Positions 1 to 5,106 of a stretch of DNA of 13,753 nucleotides are shown piece by piece; the first letter of the stretch is position 1, and every line of letters begins with the position of its first letter. Both the position numbers and the translations under genes were made by a program. The notes under the pieces are model-generated. The model had not been told where the DNA came from. It worked only from the letters and a program-made list of their open reading frames with translations, and searched no databases. Origin of the DNA: Candidatus Sodaliphilus limicaballi (GTDB lineage Bacteria > Bacteroidota > Bacteroidia > Bacteroidales > Muribaculaceae); assembly GCA_018065815.1 (NCBI GenBank), contig JAGHSP010000085.1, positions 1 to 13,753 of the forward strand. Reading direction: 5' to 3'.

Positions 1-2
1 AT

Positions 3-332
3 GTGCCTTACGGTTTCAGCGAGAGCGAGTATGACATCTACATGAGCGCTACGTCAAAGGTCAACACCATCTACTTCTACGACAACGACTATAAGACCAT
101 AGGCGTTCAGAGCGTTTACCGTGGCGGCTCCGAAGAGCGTCGCAGCGCCATCGTTACCTACACCCGCTCTACAACTGGCATCGACGGCATCAATGCCGAT
201 GTGCGCACCGTTAAGAGCGAGAGCTACTACAACGTGGCAGGCCAGCGCGTTGATGCTAGCGCAAGCGGTCTCGTCATCAAGAAAGTCGAGTTCACCGACG
301 GCACAACAGCAACCTACAAGGTAGTGAAATAA
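3..332 (+). CDS. C-terminal end of a secreted protein (5' truncated by the window edge)
   Basis: The reading frame is open from the first bases of the window and stops at 330-332, so only the last 109 codons are present and no start can be assigned. The visible part begins with a beta-rich segment (about residues 10-55, including GVQSVYRGG and ending SAIVTY). It ends in a tail of about 50 residues: TGID (58-61), SESYYNVAGQRV (72-83), a Gly at 89, TDGT (98-101) and a final Lys. This tail closely matches the end of the 2099-aa protein at 5107-11406, although the two genes are far apart and on opposite strands. Such YNxxGxxV tails resemble C-terminal sorting or anchoring domains of secreted Bacteroidota proteins (type IX secretion, type A), but this one is short. 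Function of the rest of the protein is unknown. A hairpin terminator follows at once. Confidence 0.75.
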   Translation: MPYGFSESEYDIYMSATSKVNTIYFYDNDYKTIGVQSVYRGGSEERRSAIVTYTRSTTGIDGINADVRTVKSESYYNVAGQRVDASASGLVIKKVEFTDGTTATYKVVK

Positions 333-360
333 TCACACACCTTCATCCCTACTCTTAAAG

Positions 361-390
361 CAAAGCCACCGCCCCACCGCGGTGGCTTTG
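361..390 (+). terminator. Hairpin terminator after the truncated first gene
   Basis: The arms 361-372 and 379-390 are perfectly complementary over 12 bp (CAAAGCCACCGC against its reverse complement) around a 6-base loop. The hairpin lies 28 bases past the stop codon. Only a short T run follows, so it is either a weak intrinsic terminator or a 3'-end stabilising hairpin. It is symmetrical enough to act on either strand. Confidence 0.7.
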
Positions 391-616
391 TGCGTGTCGG
401 GCTTTCAGCCTCTCATTGTTAATATATTTTCAATTAAATAATCAATGAGATCTGTGCGGGGAAACCCCGTTGCCGTGTAGTTACGTTACAATATCAGCAC
501 TTTACTGTTAACATTTATTAACCGATTTGAGTGTTAAGTTTTGTAATAATTTCCCCAAAAACGCCATTATGGACATTTTTTTCGTTGTTTAGGACACATG
601 TTTCGTTTATTCTATC
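391..616. other. AT-rich intergenic region with an inverted repeat and a small hairpin
   Basis: No convincing gene is present between the terminator and the promoter of the next gene. Two structures are visible. An 8-bp perfect inverted repeat, TCTCATTG (411-418) and CAATGAGA (443-450), is separated by 24 AT-rich bases. Seven bases later comes a compact hairpin, CGGGG-AAA-CCCCG (457-469). The remainder to 616 is AT-rich with no obvious reading frame. The region could hold an operator or a small RNA, but nothing decides this. Confidence 0.5.
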
Positions 617-624
617 TAATTTTG
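617..624 (+). promoter_or_regulatory. Bacteroidota-type -7 promoter element for the FadL-like gene
   Basis: TAATTTTG matches the TAnnTTTG consensus of the Bacteroidota primary sigma factor. It lies 24 bases before the ATG at 649, giving a predicted leader of about 20 bases. No clear TTTG element was found at the -33 distance. Confidence 0.6.
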
Positions 625-648
625 CAGCCTGTTTAAACGCAAAAGATT

Positions 649-2019
649 ATGAAGAAAATTTTATTAGCATCATTATCACTTATCGCAGTGTCGTCTGCTT
701 GGGCAGGCGGACTGCTGTCAAACACCAACCAGCACATCGCATTCAACCGCATGATGGCTCGCGGTGCATCAACTGAAATCGACGCCGTGTATAGCAACCC
801 CGCAGGTACTGCTTTCAACGAGCATGAAGGCCTCACCCTGTCGCTCAACATCCAGAGCGCATTCCAGACCCGCAACGTGGACGCAACATTCCCCTTGTTC
901 CTCACCGAGGGCAACACAAAGAGATATGAAGGCAATGCAGCAGCTCCCGTGCTTCCGTCATTGTTTGCCATGTACAAAAAAGACAAGTGGGTTTTCCAGG
1001 CAGGTTTCGGCGTGACCGGTGGCGGCGGCAAGTGCTCTTTTGACGACGGTCTCCCCATGTTTGAGGCTCCCATCATGGCAGGCTTGGCACAGATGAAAAT
1101 CACTCCCGACAAGTATGCAATCACTAGCTCAATGAAAGGCCGCCAGTATGTCTTCGGCCTCCAGGCTGGTGCTTCTTACAAGTTCAACGAGCATTTTGCT
1201 GGTCACCTGGGTGCCCGCGTCAACTACTTCAACGGCAACTACACAGGTTTTGTGAAATCTGACGTCAAAACATCACCCATAGGCAACATCAACGTGGAGC
1301 TCGACTGCAACCAGACAGGTTGGGGTGTCACTCCCATCATCGGCCTTGATTACAAGGTGGGCCGCCTGACTCTTGCCTCAAAGTTTGAATACAAAACCAA
1401 ACTCAACATCGAGAACGACACCAAGAAGAACGACGCAAGCGTGTCGCCCATTGCCGAGGTCGAACCCGCTATCACCTATGCCAAAGCTCTTGAAGCCAAT
1501 GTAAAGCAAAGCTTGACACCCTATAACCATGGCGTGAACACTCCTAATGACCTGCCCTCTGTGCTCTATGTGGCAGCAGGCTACGAGATTCTTCCCGAGA
1601 AGCTCCGTGCAACTGTTGAGTACCACTTCTACGACGACAAGCACGCTGGAATGGCTGGCGACAAGCAGAAGTCACTCACTCGCGGCACCAACGAGTATCT
1701 CGCTGGTGTGGAATGGGACATCAACAAGATGTTCACAGTGAGCACAGGTACCCAAATCACTAGCTACGGCCTGAGCGACGACTACCAGAGCCAGACTTCT
1801 TTCTCTTGCAACAGTTACTCAATAGGCTTGGGCGGTGCTGTGAACCTCACTTCCAAGTTGAAACTTAACGTCGCTTACTTCTGGACCACTTATAAGGACT
1901 ATACCAAGAGCGTTGAAGCCGGCAACCCTGGCGGCTATTGCGGTTCAACCCTTGCTGGCAAGGACGTTTACAGCCGCACCAACAAGGTGTTCGGCGTGGG
2001 TCTTGACTACAAGTTCTAA
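649..2019 (+). CDS. OmpP1/FadL-family outer-membrane transport protein
   Basis: This 456-aa protein is probably a FadL-type beta-barrel that lets hydrophobic compounds such as long-chain fatty acids or aromatic molecules cross the outer membrane. The evidence is: a signal peptide at residues 1-19/20 (MKKILLASLSLIAVSSAWA), an N-terminal hatch-like segment, and the NPAG box at 50-53 (VYSNPAGTAF) that marks the family. Alternating beta strands run throughout, with LPSVLYVAAGYEI at 302-314, and the chain ends in Phe (GLDYKF), a typical barrel-assembly signal. Length fits the family (about 400-500 aa). The ATG at 649 is preceded by an A-rich leader and a -7 box, and an intrinsic terminator follows, so it is probably monocistronic. 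The substrate cannot be read from sequence. No genes for fatty-acid metabolism lie next to it. Confidence 0.88.
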   Translation: MKKILLASLSLIAVSSAWAGGLLSNTNQHIAFNRMMARGASTEIDAVYSNPAGTAFNEHEGLTLSLNIQSAFQTRNVDATFPLFLTEGNTKRYEGNAAAPVLPSLFAMYKKDKWVFQAGFGVTGGGGKCSFDDGLPMFEAPIMAGLAQMKITPDKYAITSSMKGRQYVFGLQAGASYKFNEHFAGHLGARVNYFNGNYTGFVKSDVKTSPIGNINVELDCNQTGWGVTPIIGLDYKVGRLTLASKFEYKTKLNIENDTKKNDASVSPIAEVEPAITYAKALEANVKQSLTPYNHGVNTPNDLPSVLYVAAGYEILPEKLRATVEYHFYDDKHAGMAGDKQKSLTRGTNEYLAGVEWDINKMFTVSTGTQITSYGLSDDYQSQTSFSCNSYSIGLGGAVNLTSKLKLNVAYFWTTYKDYTKSVEAGNPGGYCGSTLAGKDVYSRTNKVFGVGLDYKF

Positions 2020-2054
2020 TCACACGGCAAATAATAAAACATTATCATAACGGC

Positions 2055-2099
2055 GAGAACCGGTCTCCCTCCCCCTAGGCAGACTGGTTCTCTTTTTTT
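2055..2099 (+). terminator. Rho-independent terminator of the FadL-like gene
   Basis: The arms 2055-2066 and 2081-2092 form a 12-bp stem with a single G-U wobble around a 14-base loop. Seven T residues (2093-2099) follow directly. It sits 35 bases after the stop codon. Confidence 0.9.
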
Positions 2100-2138
2100 A
2101 TTTCACACGGGAAATGATGGCAATTCGCAAATTTTAGT

Positions 2139-2146
2139 TACCTTTG
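2139..2146 (+). promoter_or_regulatory. -7 promoter element for the 154-aa secreted protein gene
   Basis: TACCTTTG is an exact TAnnTTTG match, 25 bases before the ATG at 2172. The preceding terminator makes a new promoter here necessary. The -33 element is not obvious. Confidence 0.7.
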
Positions 2147-2171
2147 CACATCCCTTTAAAAATGAACTGTT

Positions 2172-2636
2172 ATGAAAAAGTTATCGTTATTATTACTTGG
2201 CCTAGTGATGAGTGTAAGTGCCCTGGCACAGAAGGAGTATGTCAACGTGGTTGCCAACGATGTGTTTGCTAGTTTTCAAGACATCTACCTGTCGGGGGCA
2301 ATACCTGCCGGCATGAAGTCTTTCTATGACGGGTATTATGACCGCAAGACCGTGGGCGAGATCATCAACACGCTAGCCGACAACGGCTTCACTGTGGAGC
2401 AAGTGAGCAGCAGCGAGGCGGTGAAGTCGTCCACAGCAAGCTACACACGCGAGGTGGTGCTCATGTCGAAGCCCAAGGGAACGCCCATAGGAGCCATACA
2501 GACAGTAGGAAGCGACACCGAGCCAACCGAGGTGGCACGCTACAACCTGCAAGGCCTGCCCGTGGATAAAGACGAACCTGGCGTGCAGATCGTCATCTTC
2601 TCCAACTACACTAGCCGAGTTATCGTGAACCAGTAA
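2172..2636 (+). CDS. Small secreted protein of unknown function with a YNLQG-type C-terminal tail
   Basis: I do not recognise this 154-aa protein. A clear signal peptide (MKKLSLLLLGLVMSVSALAQ, cleavage near residue 20) shows export. The mature part has a central helix-like segment, TVGEIINTLADNGFTVEQVS (60-79), that loosely recalls small domains with a 'LxxLGxxGWELV' pattern; this is a weak resemblance. From about 120 the end reads VARYNLQGLPV (121-131), then GVQIVIFSN (137-145) and IVNQ. That is a compact version of the tail on the first protein of the window and on the 2099-aa protein. The start is fixed by the signal peptide. An upstream ATG at 2162 is in another frame. The lipoprotein gene begins 30 bp downstream on the same strand with no terminator between, so the two may be co-transcribed. 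Confidence 0.75.
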   Translation: MKKLSLLLLGLVMSVSALAQKEYVNVVANDVFASFQDIYLSGAIPAGMKSFYDGYYDRKTVGEIINTLADNGFTVEQVSSSEAVKSSTASYTREVVLMSKPKGTPIGAIQTVGSDTEPTEVARYNLQGLPVDKDEPGVQIVIFSNYTSRVIVNQ

Positions 2637-2654
2637 ACCACATGAAATTATCAC

Positions 2655-2662
2655 TATTTTTG
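2655..2662 (+). promoter_or_regulatory. Possible -7 element immediately before the lipoprotein start codon
   Basis: TATTTTTG matches TAnnTTTG and ends five bases before the ATG at 2667. If used, transcription would begin at or next to the start codon, giving a leaderless or nearly leaderless mRNA. No -33 element is seen, and read-through from the promoter at 2139 is the alternative. Confidence 0.4.
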
Positions 2663-2666
2663 CAAC

Positions 2667-3539
2667 ATGAAAAAATTAACTTACATTATATTTATATTAT
2701 TGTGCCTTGTGTCTTGCAACAGCAAGAACACAATTATCGACGAACCCGGTGTTGAACCCGATGAGCCGCCAGCACCTCCCGAGGTGCACGCCGCCATCAC
2801 ATGGATCGACGATGACCACGGTTTCTTCAACTGGAAAGACGAGGGCCGACTCGGGGCGAACTACAAGAAGGTTCATGACTTCTGCATGGAGACCGGCATC
2901 CGCTTTGACATAGCACGCGGCTCGCTGTGCACCCCCTACGACTTCAAGGTGCTGCAGTTCCAGCTCGACGAGTGCCTCAAGTGGCAGAGCGAAGGCTTCA
3001 CCTATCTGTATCACCCCAACCACTCGATGGGATGGTATGACTATGACGCCGAGCATCCCCACGACGCAACGAAGATCGAGGAGTCGGCAATGGACTGCAT
3101 CAAGGGATTTGAATACTATGGCTTCAAGGCTCCAAGCATCCTCGTGTGGCCCGGAGACTCCCACAAGTTCCAGGACAACTACCCCGTGGTGAGCCGCCTC
3201 TATGACTGCGCCATCTCGGCAAGCTACACCGGCACCAACCACCGCGCCGAGAACGACCGCTATTGCCTCAAACGATTCTCGCTGGAATGCCTCAAAGCAG
3301 GCTATCTCACCAAGACACAGTTCAAGCAACAGCTCAAAGAGGCAGTGGACAACGGCGACTGGATCATCCTGGCATCGCACATCGTGCACCTCGTGGACTC
3401 GGACGTACCCGACGAAACCTCCTACAACTTTGCCAACTTCTTCGAGATCATCCAGTATGCCGACTCGTTGAGCCACATCCGCCCCACCGGCGAAGTGTGG
3501 GCCGAGCGCAAATGGATGTGGGAAGCCGAAGGAAAATAA
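2667..3539 (+). CDS. Lipoprotein resembling polysaccharide deacetylases (NodB-like fold)
   Basis: Residues 1-17 form a lipoprotein signal peptide with lipobox LVSC (Cys17), followed by a Pro/Glu-rich linker (25-40). The protein is therefore probably anchored in a membrane facing the periplasm or cell surface. The remaining 250 residues look like a carbohydrate esterase 4-type barrel. A first strand ends in ITWIDDDHG (44-52), where canonical enzymes have the catalytic Asp pair. HPNHS (116-120) could be the metal-binding His motif. WPGD (161-164) resembles the Arg/Pro-Gly motif region, NDRYCLKR (196-203) is typical of the fourth strand region, and IILASHIVH (233-241) matches the last strand with its His. 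The His spacing (HxxH) differs from the usual HxxxH, so activity or substrate may differ. An N-acetylated or acetylated glycan is a reasonable substrate guess. The 292-codon open frame on the other strand is a shadow of this gene. Confidence 0.62.
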   Translation: MKKLTYIIFILLCLVSCNSKNTIIDEPGVEPDEPPAPPEVHAAITWIDDDHGFFNWKDEGRLGANYKKVHDFCMETGIRFDIARGSLCTPYDFKVLQFQLDECLKWQSEGFTYLYHPNHSMGWYDYDAEHPHDATKIEESAMDCIKGFEYYGFKAPSILVWPGDSHKFQDNYPVVSRLYDCAISASYTGTNHRAENDRYCLKRFSLECLKAGYLTKTQFKQQLKEAVDNGDWIILASHIVHLVDSDVPDETSYNFANFFEIIQYADSLSHIRPTGEVWAERKWMWEAEGK

Positions 3540-3565
3540 AAGGATTCTCAACAATGTGGGAATCC
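3533..3565 (-). terminator. Probable terminator of the ATPase gene
   Basis: Reading on the minus strand, the arms 3557-3565 and 3542-3550 form a stem of 6 bp plus 2-3 more after one mismatch, with a 6-base loop. The sequence TTTTATTTT (3541 down to 3533) follows. It lies 25 bases past the ATPase stop. The T tail overlaps the stop codon of the converging lipoprotein gene. Confidence 0.5.
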
Positions 3566-3590
3566 CCCGCAGCACGCACTCACGGCGAAC

Positions 3591-4901
3591 TTACCTTGTA
3601 CATGCTCTCTGCTTCAGGTAATCTCTGAAAGCAAAAAGTGGTATATTCTCTATCCATGATTGGTTTTCATGATTTTTCATGCTAAGTCTAATCCCTTTCA
3701 GCTCGGGATGATTACCAATGAAAACCTTCATGGATTTCGCTTTGACATTTTCCTCGGCCTTTACCTCAACTGGATAAACATTATCATTGAGTTGGACAAC
3801 AAAATCTAATTCTATGCGTGATTTTTCTACTGTATGGAAGTAAACAGGGATGCCAGTTGTCGCCAGTTGAGACTCCACATAGGCCTCGGTAAATGCTCCT
3901 TTATATTCTTTAAATATATTATCACTTACCATAATCTGACTTGCAGGAACATCGGCCATAGCACCCATAAGGCCCACATCAAGAATAAAAAGTTTGAATG
4001 CATCATTATCTTCGTAAAACTTTAGTGGCATCTTAACACTTGTCACTCTCTTAACTTTATACACAATGCCAGCATCAATCAACCACTGGATTGCCAGTTC
4101 GAATTCAGATGCTCTCGCACCTTTCTTCATTGCTCCAAATATAAATTTCTTGTTTTCTTTTACTAGTTGAGAGACAATGTTTTGCCAAACCATTCTGATG
4201 CGTGGAACTACTTGTGCTGGAGCATGCTTGCTGAAGTCTCGGTCATAGTCATTAAGTATGAGTTTTTGCAAATTTCTAACTTCATTAAGACCTTTACCGT
4301 CAACATAGGCTTTAACAGCTGCGGGCATTCCTCCTACATAATAGTATTGTCTTAATAAATCAATGTATTCACTGCTAATCGAATTGATTATGCCCCAATC
4401 GCACCGTGTGAGTATTTCTTCTAATTTTTCTTTACCATTAGCAAGCAGAAACTCGCCAAAGGTCATCGGGTGTAAATAAAGTTCATGAACCATACCCACA
4501 GGGTAAGATATCCCCTCATGGAGTGCAATACCCAAAAGACTTCCACACGCTGCGACATGATACTCGGGAGCATCTTCGTTCAATGCCTTCATTCGTGTAA
4601 GCGCTATGGGGCAATCTTGTACCTCATCTAGCACAACAAGTGTTTCGCCTGGCACAATATCAATGCCCGTTATTGCCGACAACCCTCTTAGGAGATTCTT
4701 TGCATTCTTTTCGGTAATCATCAATTGACAGGCCGCTTCATCACGATCAAAGCTGACATAGGCCAAGTTTTTATATTCTCTTTGTCCAAAGTCCTTCAAA
4801 AGCCATGTTTTACCTACCTGTCTTGCTCCAAATAGCACTAATGGTTTTCTATCTTGAGACGCCTGCCATCGCAGTAAATCTTTATATAAATATCTAAACA
4901 T
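3591..4901 (-). CDS. AAA ATPase with C-terminal DUF4143 domain
   Basis: This 436-aa protein belongs to the large prokaryotic group of AAA-type ATPases that carry a DUF4143 domain; their cellular role is not established. The Walker A motif is GARQVGKT (25-32), Walker B is LVVLDE (88-93), and a sensor-like AACGSLLG lies at 117-124. LYLHPMTFGEFL (141-152) and YYVGGMPAAV (187-196) are family hallmarks. The C-terminal part holds a conserved acidic TEAYVESQL (338-346) and ELDFVV (364-369) followed by PVEVKAE (377-383). That gives the D-(x)n-ExK pattern (D366, E379, K381) of PD-(D/E)xK nuclease-like folds; whether it cuts DNA is unknown. The length is normal and the frame intact. The gene stands alone, is convergent with the lipoprotein gene, and is AT-richer than its neighbours (18 G/C in the 60 bases of 4141-4200, against 42 of 60 at 12601-12660). 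This hints at horizontal acquisition. Confidence 0.88.
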   Translation of the reverse strand: MFRYLYKDLLRWQASQDRKPLVLFGARQVGKTWLLKDFGQREYKNLAYVSFDRDEAACQLMITEKNAKNLLRGLSAITGIDIVPGETLVVLDEVQDCPIALTRMKALNEDAPEYHVAACGSLLGIALHEGISYPVGMVHELYLHPMTFGEFLLANGKEKLEEILTRCDWGIINSISSEYIDLLRQYYYVGGMPAAVKAYVDGKGLNEVRNLQKLILNDYDRDFSKHAPAQVVPRIRMVWQNIVSQLVKENKKFIFGAMKKGARASEFELAIQWLIDAGIVYKVKRVTSVKMPLKFYEDNDAFKLFILDVGLMGAMADVPASQIMVSDNIFKEYKGAFTEAYVESQLATTGIPVYFHTVEKSRIELDFVVQLNDNVYPVEVKAEENVKAKSMKVFIGNHPELKGIRLSMKNHENQSWIENIPLFAFRDYLKQRACTR

Positions 4902-4941
4902 ACAGAATTAGTTAATAATCAGCTATTTAACATCAACTATT

Positions 4942-5024
4942 ACATTTTTTCAACGGAATAATTGATACAAAGATACATTTTTTCAACGGAATAATTGACA
5001 CAAAACCACATTTTTTCAACGGAA
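4942..5024. repeat. Three tandem copies of a 33-bp-period repeat upstream of the ATPase gene
   Basis: Copies start at 4942, 4975 and 5008, exactly 33 bp apart. Each starts ACATTTTTTCAACGGA. Copies 1 and 2 continue with ATAATTGA, T or C, ACAAA; copy 3 breaks off after about 17 bp. The last 8-9 bases of each unit vary. The array lies 41 bases before the ATPase start codon and just beyond the terminator of the upstream operon. It probably belongs to ATPase expression, as a duplicated promoter or operator. Confidence 0.85.
4968..4975 (-). promoter_or_regulatory. -7 promoter element of the ATPase gene, embedded in the repeat array
   Basis: Read on the minus strand the sequence is TATCTTTG, an exact TAnnTTTG match that spans the junction of repeat copies 1 and 2. 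Transcription would start near 4963, giving a leader of about 60 bases. The equivalent junction of copies 2 and 3 reads GTGGTTTTG and does not match. Confidence 0.6.
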
Positions 5025-5030
5025 AGACGA

Positions 5031-5076
5031 GAAAAACGAAAAATCAAGGGCGGCCCTGTGCGTAGGGTCGCCCTTG
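5031..5076 (-). terminator. Intrinsic terminator of the M6 peptidase / GLUG protein operon
   Basis: The arms 5064-5076 and 5045-5057 form a 13-bp GC-rich stem with one mismatch (position 5053/5068) and a 6-base loop. On the minus strand it is followed by ATTTTTCGTTTTTC (5044-5031), a good U tract. It begins 31 bases after the stop codon of the 2099-aa protein. Confidence 0.85.
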
Positions 5077-5106
5077 GCGTTTATTTAGGGAATAATCTTG
5101 ACTTGA

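Noticed and set aside
633..1124. A 163-codon minus-strand frame across the start of the FadL-like gene
   Set aside because: It runs through the FadL-like signal peptide and hatch region in antisense and has no recognisable start context or domain.
2697..3575. A 292-codon open frame on the minus strand opposite the lipoprotein gene
   Set aside because: It is the antisense of a gene with a clear lipoprotein signal peptide and fold motifs. Its translation shows no signal or domain, and long antisense frames arise from the GC-biased codons of the real gene.
4942..5024. A short CRISPR array
   Set aside because: There are only three units, the variable part is 8-9 bases rather than a spacer of about 30, the third unit is partial, and no cas gene is near.
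4942..5076. An insertion sequence or invertible promoter beside the ATPase gene
   Set aside because: No transposase or recombinase gene and no terminal inverted repeats were found. The repeats are direct, and the hairpin at 5045-5076 is explained as a terminator.
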